Assembly: GCA_011009095.1 (NCBI GenBank)
Contig: VTPC01006091.1
Location: 1 to 64,000, forward strand
Source: Ignelater luminosus
Lineage: Eukaryota > Arthropoda > Insecta > Coleoptera > Elateridae
Direction: 5' to 3'
Length of the DNA: 64,000 nucleotides
This document shows positions 1 through 34,189 of the stretch, piece by piece (the stretch's first letter is position 1; each line of letters opens with the position of its first letter). The position numbers and the translations under genes were made by a program. Below the pieces are notes generated by a model that ran no database searches, had not been told where the DNA came from, and was given only the letters and a program-made list of their open reading frames with translations.

Positions 1-2731
1 GTATATACTGGTAGGTTAAGTCGGAAATTCAGTAAGCAGTGCTTTGCAAGAAATGATTTTTAGGAAAAAATACAAATATATTGAGTAATCTAGAAATATA
101 TTCTTATTGGGAAAATATCATTTAGTGTGGCGTAAATATTTTTATTCAAATCGTTGCCAATTTAACTGCCTTTGTAAAACACTAATCTAATGCTGCCTTA
201 AGCTATTTCGCGTATAATCTTTCAATTATGGTGTTTTAAAAAAAATGTTTACGCCACCTAATTGGAAGAATGAGTATTCCCTATCATCATTTATTTAGTT
301 TCTCTGCAATTTTTCACTTTTAGGTTCGCGAACTAATCGCCTTAAATGAACACACGAAACCACGTTATTAATTTAAGCAACTTCAATGGCGATATAAGGA
401 TTGTTGTGTAGCATATCAAACACATTTGTGAATGAAGTAGAATTCTCTGTTACGCGATTCTGGAAACGTATCGATTTTTGAATTATTTAGTGAAATTAAA
501 ATGTGTAAACAATACCATCATAAATAACAATGCTTTATGATGCAATTCGACAAAAATTCTTTGTGCGCAATTTTCATACCATTAATATGTTGAAAAGCTG
601 TAAGCAAATCTGCAAATTTAATTAATTCGTGACGGTAATAATTTATTAATTTATTCACTGTACATACAACACACATACACCTGACTTCTAATTTCCCTTT
701 TTTCGAACTTTTTTTTCTAACCTCTAAAATCCATACGTACGTGTGGAAGTTTATATCTGTTTCATCGGGGTAATAAAAAGGTATTTGCAGACCCTTTTTA
801 TATGATGGCCTCTAAATCCTCCTTTATTATATAAGATCAGAAACACATTGACATCATCCCGTTATATAATAGACAATTTGTATTTAGGACTTAATTAATA
901 ATTATGCAACGGTAAATTAGTGTATTGTTTGAAAAAGAAATGCAAAGAGAAACGAATCAAGAACTTAAAAGACAGTCGTGTGAATTTTGTACAGCAAGAC
1001 TAAACTCACTTCATAAATATTTAACAAACGGTAAATTCGCGTGCCTGTGAGATACCAACTTCGCTTCTTGTCTTGTATACATAAAAAAGTGTTTCGATTT
1101 TTGCTACTCCCTTCAGAGAAAGCTTTCTGTGCTCGTGTACAGCGCACGCAAGAAATTACGCGAAAATCCTGTCACCGTAGGATTGTGCTAAGATGAATGT
1201 AGGACACAGGCGATTTTTTTTTGTCCTTAAAGAAATTATTTTGCTCTAAATTCTTTATGTGTGATTTTCTGGTTTTTTTTTTGGGTTGATGTCATCATGA
1301 GATACTGTTATTCTGCATCCTAGTTTGCTTGCATTAATTTGCGGTTTACGCCTCCTTGTTTGTTCTTATGATATCAGTACCCAGAATATTTCTGACGATA
1401 AATTACACAATGAATCGGATTTGTATGTACAAAATGTGTTGCACTTTTTGATTCTTCGAGAAACTTGATGCACTTTAGAAAATTGGTAAAAAAGCATTAC
1501 TACCTCGTAGTTTTCTCTACGGGTTCAGAACTACTCCCCTAAGTAAAATTACGAACCATTAATCTCAGTTTTATCAAAGAAATGTTTCTTCTTATCCCCT
1601 GTTATCATGCGTGAACCACGAACTGCTTTTAATTAGTCTCCCCCTTGCTTTATACAGAAGCAATTTATGAAATTATGTTAGCTATGTACTATATGAAAAT
1701 TAAATTAGATATGCCGAAGATTACTAAGTTTCTAGGTATTGTTCCTCTTTAGTTTTAGTTATCAGAACCATTGTGATCAAAAAAAGGTTTTAATTATACC
1801 TGGTATCTGCTTTTAATGGAACTCTGTAAGGACGACAAAATTGCTTTTTTTGACATCTTGATCGAGCTTTTGATACGTGATGATTAATTAAATTCTATTT
1901 TAATGTACACACAATCACTAACAATACCTACAGTATGACGTGGTTTATCATGCATAGAAATTGAATTCATCTGTCTAATAATAATCAATAGATAGAGCAA
2001 ACATTGCGATGTTGATTTAATTCTGCAATTGTTACCCTATACGTGATTCTTTGAAATCTTCGCAGCAACTGAAAACATTTTATTGCTATTTTACTTATAA
2101 ATGTTAGGCTTTAAGCTTTTATTAAGATTTTTAGATTTAGATCTGTCAAATCACATTTGCTGTCTAATTATCAGTATTATTTTGTTGTATGTACCTTTTC
2201 CTTTAATTTCAATCGCCTTTTTCCAATTACGTATTACAGAGGTTTTCAACTGATAACGTCATTTTTACTACTCGTCTTATCTCGAAGTCTGAATAGGGCT
2301 CCGCTATTTGTTTCAGTTGCTTTGTTTCATGGAGACTGAACTTTTCCTGACGACCCTACCCACAATTAAAAAAATGGTTTACGAATTGAGTTTCAGACAA
2401 ACTGAAAGAAACTGTAAAGAAATAAGTTCAGTATTTGAAATTGATGTTTTCTGAAAGGCACAAAGCTACGCACTGGCCATTTTTATCTTAAATAACGAAG
2501 ATTCAAGTTTCTTTAGGGGCCTTTTTCAAAGTCTTGTGTGGGTTTACTACTTTACAGGATGAAAGTCTTTCAAACAATTATGTACTTCATTGCGATGAAT
2601 TGCAATTAGAGACCATTGCAGTCCACCTCAGCAGTCAGGTATGCTGCATATCCAACTTGAAAACCAATCCAAACCATCTAGTTTTACACCTAGAACAGGA
2701 AATTTAGAAAGCAGTGTTACTTATTAATCAT
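1..2731. other. AT-rich sequence without a recognisable gene
   Basis: No open frame with recognisable protein content was found on either strand. The sequence is uniformly AT-rich with homopolymer T runs. It may be intergenic, or it may hold the 5' non-coding exon and promoter of syndapin, whose first coding exon begins with a splice acceptor at 7494-7495. I see nothing specific to call. Confidence 0.5.
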
Positions 2732-3020
2732 CTACTTCTTTTCTTCTGAGTGTTTCAAACGTTTCTTCTTTTCTAAAATCGAATCGGTAAACTGATAATT
2801 ATCGACATTAATGTTATTCCATAACGTAGGATTTGGTAATTCATGACTTCCCAGATATAGTGCTAGATTGTCGCTATTAGGTCTCCATAACATAAATTCG
2901 TGATTACAAAATGCATCCTGAAGCTTGTCAGCATGTCTCGTTAAACCCAAGATTCTTGTACTTGGTCCAATATCAATTTGCTCACTGCCAAACTCGTATT
3001 TTAAGTATCTCAGTGTTAAT
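2732..3020 (-). CDS. terminal exon of an unidentified gene
   Basis: Reading down from 3020, a pyrimidine-rich acceptor (GTTTGTTTCAG at 3021-3031) is followed by an open frame of 95 codons ending in TAG at 2734-2732. It starts one base into a codon. The peptide contains LKYEFGSEQIDIGPSTRILG, HADKLQDAFCNHEFMLW and ALYLGSHELPNP, and ends in a charged tail (KKKRLKHSEEKK). Its even residue composition and long open frame in AT-rich DNA look like real coding sequence rather than chance. I do not recognise the family. Candidate upstream exons on the same strand carry lesions, so this may be the 3' end of a gene or of a recently decayed copy. It could also come from a mobile element or an endogenous viral element. 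No function is assigned. Confidence 0.5.
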
Positions 3021-3145
3021 CTGAAACAAACAAACAGCCACTGTTTGTTGTCTCTTCACCAGGACAGTTGCAACCCTACATGCATGACTATTGAGTAGCG
3101 GGCCCAATACAATGAAAAGCAAATACAGTAGAAAAACTCTGATAC

Positions 3146-3681
3146 CTGTTTCCTGTTTCCATTTGATCAGAACTGGGATTTGGCCAGTTAAGACGATTCA
3201 GTCCTTGCAGTAGGTTTTACACAGGCTTTCTATCGAGTCTGGAAAAACAGTTAAACCAACGGTGTAAAGATTTGACGTGTCTACAACATTAGTACTTATA
3301 AGTAAATAATTATCAGTCTGGCAATCCAAGCTTTGAAGTTTACATTAGCACAATTTATCGAAATGATTCCGTACAAGAGTTGCTTTTGTAGAAACGACGG
3401 ACAGCCTCTTGTGCATGATTATATTAATTATTTTTTTCGTCCAACCACCAGCTTGATAGAGAGCTGTCTTGGTTGGGTTCTTTCCTCGAGGTTCACTTCT
3501 GCAAATTTGAAGTCTTTTGCGAAATCGGAATTACCTTATGTAGCATGTGACTGAACATCATATGTCGTAGGACAAGAATCTGAGAAGTACTATCGAAGAC
3601 TTCAGTCGAGAGCCTTGAAGTACTAACAGAATCTCCATGCATTCTAGTCATCCCAACTAAAAATCCGGGTGACCCACGTGT
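3146..3681 (-). pseudogene. possible upstream exons of the unidentified gene, with lesions
   Basis: Two coding-like segments lie just upstream of the terminal exon on the minus strand. One ends at 3146 with a GT donor (CAG/GTATC). It reads LNRLNWPNPSSDQMETGNR and joins the terminal exon in phase (AG + A), but an in-frame TAA lies a few codons upstream, after a good acceptor (TTTTTCCAG). The other, 3681 to 3535, is an open 49-codon block bounded by an ATAG acceptor and a GTAATT donor, and it includes GFLVGMTRMHGDSVSTSRLS. The phases of the two blocks do not connect directly, so an exon is missing, my boundaries are wrong, or the gene is broken. Family unknown. Confidence 0.3.
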
Positions 3682-4970
3682 CTATGATGACAACACGAAA
3701 TAGTGCCGATTCCTTAATTTAACACTGATGCCTAAACTGCGAAAAAAGAAAGATTGAAAAGTTATTACTGATCTTTTGACGCACATGGTTACATGGCTTT
3801 GGGCAGATAACTCGCTGCCCAAAATCACCACTGATTGGATCTCGTTGCTTCATAGATCATTAAGGTAGATGTTATTGGATATCGGTGAAATCTTTAAAAG
3901 GGCGTTGGCCAAAGTAATACAGTGGTGTTGGATGAGAACTTTTGAAATCTGATTTTTTTTCTTCGAGAATGGTAACTGTGTGTGTGTAACCATGACAGTT
4001 TTTTAACCTTACATATGGGCATCATCCACATACAATGCAATTTAAGTGGAAACCATTTTATTGGGAACATACCGATTTATCATTATACTGATGATAGAGA
4101 GAGCAAAATAAGTTGCGTTGCTCATCATCGTCGAGTACCATCTTGTATTTAAAAAGGATAAAGAAACTCAGAAAAGAATGTACTGAATGGACTAATATAA
4201 CCAAACAATTACATTTTTCGAATCCTAAGATTTTTTTATGATTTTTCTTATTGTAGTACCAAAACAGTAATTCCTGTAGATTTGTTTACTTCTTATCCTA
4301 TTTCTAGCTTCATCTTTCTTACAATTCTAACTTCTAAAGTAAATAACCCGCCTCTACTTTTTTTCCTTTTCGATTATTAAGAGAACACAATGGCATGAAA
4401 GAGACATGAAGCTTTTATACTATAGAAGTTAAGGTGGCAGAATAGGACTAACATAAATAAGGAAACGACCTGGAACCATAGCGTCTTCATTTATTTTGTC
4501 ACCTATCAACATAAATTACTCGTTGCTATTTATTAGACATCGTTCAGATGACCAAATTGTACATTCTATTGAAATGTTGAATTCTAGATGTTTCATTCTA
4601 GATATTTGACATCACTGTTGCTCATAAAATGGTAATGGTATGGGTCTTTCCCATATAATACTTTGTTTGGCGGTTTCTTCCATTACACCGACTTCAGATT
4701 CAGATCTTAATATATTTTTCTTCTGGGCTTTTTTTAGTTGTCATGTTGCTACCTTTTATTTCTAGTTTTCTCTTTATATCTTTTTTGATTTTTTTTTGTT
4801 TATAAGGTGTTTCTTCAAATGGTTTTGCTTTTATTAAAATATAAAATAAAAAGATTACCGTCATATTATAGACACTTACTTCATGAATTAAATGCGTGCA
4901 AAATTCCCTTCAGGTTTCATGTCTATTAGTAACATCCAGGAACGGATGGAACGACCGGGCATTCGGCATT
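3682..4970. other. non-coding sequence, nothing recognised
   Basis: No supported gene. A coding-like stretch near 3770-3950 (plus frame with TWLWADNSLPKITTDW) is interrupted by stops and could not be assigned to a family. Confidence 0.35.
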
Positions 4971-5188
4971 CTCCTGATCCTTCCTGTATTCCAAGTTACT
5001 TGAGAAAGATCTTTCTCTATTTTAAAGTATACAAAGAATAGGTTGCGTTGTCGTCTGTCAGATAACAGATTAGAATCATTTATGATTATGAATATAGAGA
5101 AGGGCATTTTAAAAGATATTGATTACCAAGAGGTTATCAACAGTTTGTCAGAGACAAGTGGGGTTCCTAAAAAGGCATTAATCTGTTG
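4971..5188 (+). repeat. detached copy of the hAT transposase C-terminal tail
   Basis: This 218-bp block matches 6401-6618 in direct orientation with only about four mismatches seen by eye. It carries the hAT dimerisation-region tail (SDNRLESFMIMNIEKGILKD) ahead of the main hAT remnant. Flanks on both sides differ between copies, so the block was duplicated or left by a second adjacent insertion. Confidence 0.8.
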
Positions 5189-5344
5189 AAACGGCATTAA
5201 AGTAATTTTAAAGTTGTGCATACAAGTTATTTTATGGGGAAATACATGAGAAGTACCTACAGCCAAATCTTTTGTCAGTGCATTTGCGTCGGACCGTAAT
5301 AAATTTTTACATTATTCAGGGGCTGCAAATTGCAACTTTCCGAT

Positions 5345-6676
5345 AAACGGACTCCACTAACGGTGCAGCCAATATGCACGGAGATTATAATGGATTTTCT
5401 TCAAAAATGAAAAAAGAAAATCCCAACCACATTCATATATGATGTCGTAGCTATATTTTGAATCTTATACTCTTTGATCTTATGAAGGCGCATATCAAAG
5501 CAGCAGCTCTTTTTACGTTGTTAAATTCCGTTGCGGATTTTTTCAAAGATTCTCATCAGAGAATGGAAGTTTGGACTTCAACTTCGAAAAATCTAAAACG
5601 TAAAAGGTTACAAACCAGTAGAGAAACACGCTGGTGGGCGAAAGAGGCAGCATGGAACAAAATTCTTGGGGAGTTTAATAATCCGAAATCGGCTTTGTAC
5701 GTAGATGTTAGCGATACTCTGCAAACAATTGAAGATAAAACAAAAATCAGTTCTGATACCCGAGTTGCTGCCAGAAATTATAAGGAGGCGTTGTTGAAAT
5801 ACAAAACTGTAATAACACCTCAAATATTTTAAAAAATATTCACAATAACGGGTCCCCAACAAGATACATGCACACTAAAGGCCTGGAGATCTGCTTAGAC
5901 GTAATGCCATGGTGCAAACTGCTGTTCAGCAACATCGTGATATGACTTGCATCCAAGATGCAACAAAAAAAATTATACTGTGGGCTAATGGTGAGCTAAA
6001 TTTGCGAGAACACATTGATATAGAAATCGAAGAAGATTTTCCTGAAGTTCGTCGTAGGTTAGTAAAAATCTTTTTTGATGAAAGGTCTAAAGATACGCAA
6101 CCAAAAGCGGAACAGGAAAAGTTCAGAATAGCAACATATAACGTCGTAATAGATGTCGCAGTAGAATCCATAAGCAGACGATTTTCTAAAAGTATGGATT
6201 TCTGCAGGGACCTTTCTGTACTCGGTCCAAAATATTTTAAGGAGATTAACAACAACGGACTCCCCGAAAAGACCAAAGACCAAGAAAAGCCAAGGCTTTG
6301 CAGAAGTTGCCAAAACTGCGCCATATGTTGCTATGTGACGATTTTAAAATATAATCTGTTTCAAGGAGCATATTCTACGTTGGCCACGGTTTATCAATAT
6401 CTCCTGATCCTTCCTGTATCCCAAGTTTCTTGAGAAAGATCTTTCTCTATTTTAAAGTATACAAAGAATAGGTTGCGTTGTCGTCTGTCAGATAACAGAT
6501 TAGAATCATTTATGATTATGAATATAGAGAAGGGCATTTTAAAAGATATTGATTACCAAGAGGTTATCAACAAATTGTCAGAGACAAGTGGGGTTCCTAA
6601 AAAGGCATTAATCTGTTGTTCGGAGTTTTGTTTATTTTGGTATTTTGCAATATATTATGTATTTTTTTTTAATTAG
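5345..6676 (+). pseudogene. decayed hAT-like (ZMYM1-like) transposase
   Basis: Reading along the plus strand in several frames gives, in order: GAANMHGDYNGFSSK near 5360, LNLILFDLMKAHIKAAALF and SVADFFKDSHQRMEVW (5458 onwards), TRWWAKEAAWNKILGEF near 5620, a frame break near 5830, then a segment starting at 5909 (VQTAVQQHRDM), and finally the C-terminal dimerisation-type tail at 6473-6620 (LESFMIMNIEKGILKDIDYQ). This order of motifs is that of the zinc-finger MYM-type protein 1-like/hAT transposase family common in insects. Stop codons, at least two frame changes and loss of the N-terminal region make it inactive. Terminal inverted repeats were not located. The tail is duplicated upstream at 4971-5188. 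Confidence 0.75.
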
Positions 6677-7495
6677 ACAGAATAAAAAAATATGCTGCTT
6701 TGTCATGTATTTGTTCCTTTCCGAGTTGCTTAACTATTTAATTACCTAAATTCAACAAAAACTTTTAGATGAGCTGTGAGGCATTTTTAAATTTCATTAC
6801 TCGAGTCACTTGAACTAAGGGACGACACCGACGGGCTAGTTACTCATAGTTCCCCGGCCGGTACATCTTACCCCATCCGCCCCTGGTAACATCAATATAC
6901 AGTTTTAACCCGTCTATAACGGATAGCGTCTGTGCAAAAGAAAATATCCGTAATCCAGGGGTGTTTGCTATAAAAGAGTAGAAACTCATGGATTACAACA
7001 TTTTGGGACTTAATAGAGAGGTGGCCACTATGTAGAGGTATCCCTTGAGAGAGGTTTCACCGTATTCTATTTAAGTCTAGTATAGCATACATACTTAGTA
7101 ATTTTGCTTTATAGTGGTAAGCTTATTAATCATCACGTTTTTCAAAAGTCTCATGATAATTATTTAAACATAACCTTAAAAATAGCAAGATATAACACGA
7201 TAATGGGTATGAACATTACAAAAACCGTTGGCAGCATTATTATCTTTTACCTCTTTAACTTCTAACGGTTCTGCCCATGTAATAGTTTTTGAGCGTCCCT
7301 TGTATACACAAGGATGCGCTGATTTTTGGATAAATTAAATTGTCTAAAATTATGTGTCATAAATTTTCAAGTACTATTAACAAAGAATATATAAAAAAAT
7401 GAAAAATTATAAAAACCAAAAAAAGTGTGAACAAAACACATTTCGTTGCCGTAAAAGCTTTTAAAAATATTTAATGAATTCCTCTTTTTTTCCAG
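6677..7495. other. upstream/intronic sequence of syndapin
   Basis: No open frame. A short GC-richer patch lies at about 6830-6890. The segment ends in the polypyrimidine tract and AG (7494-7495) of the first visible syndapin exon, so at least its 3' part is intron and a non-coding first exon must lie upstream. Confidence 0.5.
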
Positions 7496-7525
7496 GCAAC
7501 TTAATTATTAACCGTCTGGGCGACA
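7496..7525 (+). other. 5' UTR part of syndapin exon with splice acceptor
   Basis: A T-rich tract and AG at 7494-7495 precede 30 nt of leader before ATG 7526. This implies at least one upstream non-coding exon. Confidence 0.7.
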
Positions 7526-29412
<21,887 letters not shown>

Positions 29413-30665
29413 TAAAAATGAAGATGGTAACTGTTGATTTTTATTGTTGAATTATTCAGAAATATATTTCTGAGCGAATGCTCAATTATTTTATAAATTT
29501 GAATATTATTTTTTTTGTTTTACTTACATATTTGAGCGAATGTTAACATTTAGCAGCTGTTGTACAAAATTTGCTTATTTAGGAAGAGAAGAAATAAAAA
29601 AAGATTATAACAAGAATCGATATTAAACAAATTTCCTGATGACATGGATGTGGTTACGTTAGTTTATTGTAGCTTTAAGTGTATCATAACGTAATTAGGT
29701 GTATGTTCCATAGGCCTAAACAGCAGTTACTGTATGTATATACATATGAATATAATCAGAACACTTCCAGAAGTATAACATAGTATACTATACAAATAGT
29801 TTATATTTGTCTAGCTGCATCGTTCGTGTAAATTATTAAGTTGCATTACTTATAAGCAATATATTTTAAGACTTAAAAAGTATTATGTATATACACATAT
29901 TAAATAATAACACTGACTTGTAGTATTCAATATTGAAAGCTAGCAATGGTTGTTTATTACGTTGTTTCACCCGTGAATTCCTGTTCATTTAGTTTCTACA
30001 TTGATTACACAGGCCTGCAAAATAAAACTTTTTTTGTGGCATAAGGTTTAATAGGTGAACAACCCTAATTTTGACATGTTGAATCTGATTCTGTTTTCTA
30101 TTTTTCTGTATCACATAAGGATTGTCCACAATTTCTATTTTACTTTTTTCTATTGACAATGAGGTTGTAAGATAACAATTTGCTAAAACATGTCTAGTAA
30201 TTAAAATAACACTACATGTTTAAAGCTGATTTTAGGAACCTGATGATATTTGTGGAAAAACATCATATTCAAATTTAGATAAATTAGGGATACTGGATAT
30301 AAAAAAGTGATCCAGAAAGGCATTACAGATTTTAGAAATTCTTAATAATAAGGAAGGTATAACTGAAGGATGAAAGTTGAAAAATCTCATTTTTTGAGGT
30401 TAATGTGTTTCGAAAATGTACAGAAATAAAAAAATGTGAATTTTCAATTTTTGCGCTAAATTATTAATCAAGTACTTGGGCAGCATTTTACAATATGCTG
30501 AATTTTGCAAATGTTCTTAAACCTTGAAATACAGAGTTGAAAATACCCCGTAACAGAATATGTCGTTATCGTAATAAAATGAAAAACCATCTCTCTTGTA
30601 AAATGACTCTCATGCCAGTTACGGGGTATTAGAATTAGACCGTCGATATGTAACTTTGCCCCCAT
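29413..30665 (+). other. 3' UTR and downstream region of syndapin
   Basis: Candidate polyadenylation hexamers AATAAA occur at 29592 and 30020. The true end cannot be chosen from sequence. Beyond about 30100 it is AT-rich DNA. The tail (about 30480-30674) looks like the end of a transposon (inverted ACCCCGTAAC... at 30545 and GTTACGGGGT at 30619) bordering the receptor remnant. Confidence 0.45.
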
Positions 30666-31460
30666 TTAACTGACCCTGTATCTCTTATAGTTTCTGAGAT
30701 TCCAATGGCGAGTCATATTTGAATCACTCTCTATGAAATTGTAAAAAACCTGTATGTGATAGGCAAAATTATTATCATTTTTGAAATCAGGACACCTGAT
30801 ATTACATAACTCACACATTAATATTATTAATGCAAAATTAGTGCAGGCCTGTGTAATCATGAGTATAATGATTACCTTACTACGCATTGGATTACAATCA
30901 ATGTAAAACGTCCAATCATTAGTAACAAAAGAATGATGTAACAAGTAAATGAAACAACACAAATCTACTGTTGAAAATATTTTGTTTAGCAATAATTTTG
31001 TATGAAATAACAGACAGAAAATCAAATTACATTTCAAATCAAAAGGTAGGAATTATAAAATAATTTCATTAACATGGACAAAGTCCTTTTATGTTTGAGA
31101 ATGGAAAACTTAATTAATGTGCTGATGAATTTTGATCGTATTTGTATTTTCATTGTCATTTCTAATTTAAGTTTTGCATTTTCTTGATCACTCTTTGCAG
31201 TCATAATCATAATATTACTGAAGTCACAAATACAAAAAAATGTTTTAAAAAGCGTAAGAATTTCTTTGCAACCATTAAAAATGAGATTAAAAACTGAAAG
31301 AGATGGGTAAAGTTCTCTGGAAATATTTGTAACTTGGAGGGATTCTGTCAAGGTGGCAAACAGTGGTAATGCAAATAAATGAAGCAAAAACCTTGTATTA
31401 TTTAGAAAATCAGTACCTTTTGTAATAGGTACAGTGACTGCAGTGCAAACTACATACAAA
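30666..31460 (-). pseudogene. gustatory-receptor-like 7TM gene remnant
   Basis: Two long hydrophobic open stretches follow each other on the minus strand. The first (31460 to about 31037) ends in FSILKHKRTLSMLMKLFYNS, resembling the receptor segment with a conserved H-x-x-L followed by an LxNxxY-like end before TM6. After a likely intron (acceptor TTTTCAACAG ending near 30974) the second reads LCCFIYLLHHSFVTNDWTF, KVIIILMITQACTNFALIIL and MCELCNIRCPDF, like the TM6 and C-x-x-C region of insect gustatory receptors. The final TYxxxxxQF exon is not present. The frame runs into an ACAGGGTCAG transposon end at about 30672. The assignment rests on pattern only. Convergent with syndapin. Confidence 0.33.
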
Positions 31461-32718
31461 GAACTGATTAAGTATATAGAATGCTTGAAAGCAGGTAAGT
31501 AAAATTACAAAGTTATGTCAACATAAATTAAATTATGTACTATAATGTCATAGAACTGTGTAAAGTAATGTTGTTTTAGAAACTTTTCACCCCTTCTATC
31601 TTACAAACACATGAAAATACCTAAATAAGAATCTAGGGGGACACTACAATACAGAATTAATCTGATAATCATACTTGTGACATTTTAGGTTTTTACCCCC
31701 ACTACTTTCGCGCACGCAGTTATTGCAACGGAGGGGTTACAGATACTATAAAAGGCAAATGCATCGTGCGAATGAGTACATCAAATATAATTATTTTATT
31801 TTGGTTAGCTTTGTTGAATTATACTACTACTATTATTTATTTATCTTTCTGCAGAATCTAATTACATTTTTCGTTTTTTTTTGTGTTAATTAATATAAAT
31901 ATTTTATTGTTATTTTATTTGTTTTTTTAATTCAGTTGACATTTGATTTGATTTGATCGACAATGAGTAAAAGCCGCATTGTTAGTGGGGGTTGATTTTT
32001 GAATTCCGACCTAAAATGTCACAAGTATGCTGATAATAATAGATGTCACTGTGTTCGCTCCAACACATCTCCACTTGTAAAGAAAATTACAATTATAATC
32101 TTTTGGTAAAACTAAAACTCAAATTGACCTACTTGATCCCAAGTTACAGCACAAAACGTTTCATTTTAATAATAGATGTAAATCACTTTACCAAAGTAAA
32201 TGATACATTTTGATTTATTATCTTATTGCATATTTCAGTTGCAAATAGACATCTTTAATTTAATAATGTGAATTGAACAGTTATCAGAAAGTTAAAACCA
32301 GTTAAATTAGTAGTGAAGAAGAAACAGCAAGTGTGCAGTTCTTTACATAACCTAATAACTCAATTCACATTTATTCATTACTCAAATACTCATTAAAATT
32401 ATTAAATGGGCCAACTTAACTCAAAGTTACTACACAAAACGTCTTAGGATGGCAACAAAAATACATCATTCATTAAGTAAATAGTTAGTTGCATCTCTAT
32501 TGTTTTAGCATGTATTTTTGATGAAAGACAAGTGCAACTTCAAATGTTTGCATTAGATACAGCAAATTACAGGTTGCTACATTAGTACTCTACCATAAAA
32601 ATGCTTTATCTTCTGTTGTTTCTTCAACTTTATATTGACAGTTCAATTTACATTATTCTGTTACAAATAGTAATGTTCTTGTAATAGGGATTAAAACAAT
32701 TGTAATAATGCTATTTTA
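31461..32718. other. intergenic AT-rich sequence
   Basis: No gene or clear repeat recognised on either strand. Confidence 0.45.
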
Positions 32719-33699
32719 GCCCAGTCACTTTATACAAAAAAAGGCCAAACCTCTAAAAAAATCTGACTGAAGATTTTCCTTCGTGATTCTTTTTATTTCG
32801 GCGTCAAACACAATCCCTCAAAAGTCTATAAAGCCAACTGGACAGCTACAGAAGTTACAGAAGGTTAAAGGTCACGAAAATCAGTTTTTCTGAAATACTT
32901 TGTAAACTATTGGTTTTACGTTAATTTTGGTCATTATGAAATTTGTTAATCAGCTAAATCTACACAAAAAAGGTCTTATATAAAGTTTGCGTAGAACCAA
33001 TAGTTTTTGAGATATAGGGCTGAGAAGTGTCGGAGCAAAGCGCATACTCCCCTGTACTATACGTATAGTGGTGTATACAAATAATAAGACCTATTTATAC
33101 ATAGAAACATTGTTCATGCATATATATCTGCATCATTTCTGTCTGAATTGTCCTTGGACAGGACCCTTCTTTATAATAATAATAATAATGGTAAGGGCCT
33201 TGAATAGCAGCTGTCTAACCTTCCAATGTAGCCTCATGGGTCACTGTATAACTGAAAATATTAGATGACGTATATTGTACGTTTTAAATTCAGTTTAATG
33301 CTACATTTTGTAGAGTTCGGACGTTTTATTCATCTCAAAATATTTTGTAATTCATTCACCATACGTATAGTATAGGGGAGTATGCGCTTTGCTCCGAAAC
33401 TTCTCAGCCCTATATCTCAAAAACTATTAGTTCTACGTGAATTTTGTATAGAACCTTTTTTGTGTAGATTTAGCTCATGAACAAATTTCATAACGACCAA
33501 AATTAACGTAAAACCAATAGTTTACAAGATATTTGAGAAAAACTGACTTTCGTGACCTTTGACCTTCTGTAACTTCTGTAGCCGTCCAGTTGGCTTTATG
33601 GACTTTTAAGGGACTGTTTTTGACACCGAAATAAAGAGAATCCCGAAGTTAAATCTTCAGTCGGATTTTTTTAGAGGTGAATGTATAAAGTGACTGGGC
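32719..33699. mobile_element. 981-bp fold-back element with arms of about 350 bp
   Basis: The left arm (32719 to about 33073, GCCCAGTCACTTTATA...) is the near reverse complement of the right arm (about 33358-33699, ...TATAAAGTGACTGGGC), with scattered mismatches. Flanking TA at 32717-32718 and 33700-33701 is the target duplication. The 285-bp centre has no recognisable coding. Long arms with TA duplication fit a Tc1/mariner-mobilised fold-back MITE. Confidence 0.9.
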
Positions 33700-34189
33700 T
33701 ATTTCTATCTATCACTAAAATTACAGCACGTTTTTATATTCTAGAATTCAAAGTAGGCTTTGCCATGATATTTTTATTGTAACAGTGAATTTTGAAGTTT
33801 CTCTGAGTTATGTACATATTTATAGGTTAGAGGTTTGTCATTTCTGTCATTGTTTCAAATAAACATGAATTATCAACATATGTAGTGATTTTTGGTTTTT
33901 AGGTTGTAAACCTGAATTTGCTGCATCTTTGTCATACACTGTAAAAATGTGATAGAATCAAAGCCTACTCTAAATTCTATAATAAAAAAAACAGGCTGTA
34001 GCTATGTTTTCTGCTATAACTTTGGATCAAAAAAACAATCAATGTCTTGTTAAAACAATTCCAATGCATATCTGATTGTTGTAAAACTAGACATTTTAAT
34101 TTATTAATTTTTCCAGTTTCAGAAAATGGAAAATAAAAAACCAATGACGTGTACAGATGGAGTATTTCTTTCTTTACAGAAACCTATTT

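Noticed and set aside
5926-6324. Long minus-strand open frames opposite the hAT remnant
   Set aside because: They are antisense shadows of the plus-strand transposase frames and show no protein-family character.
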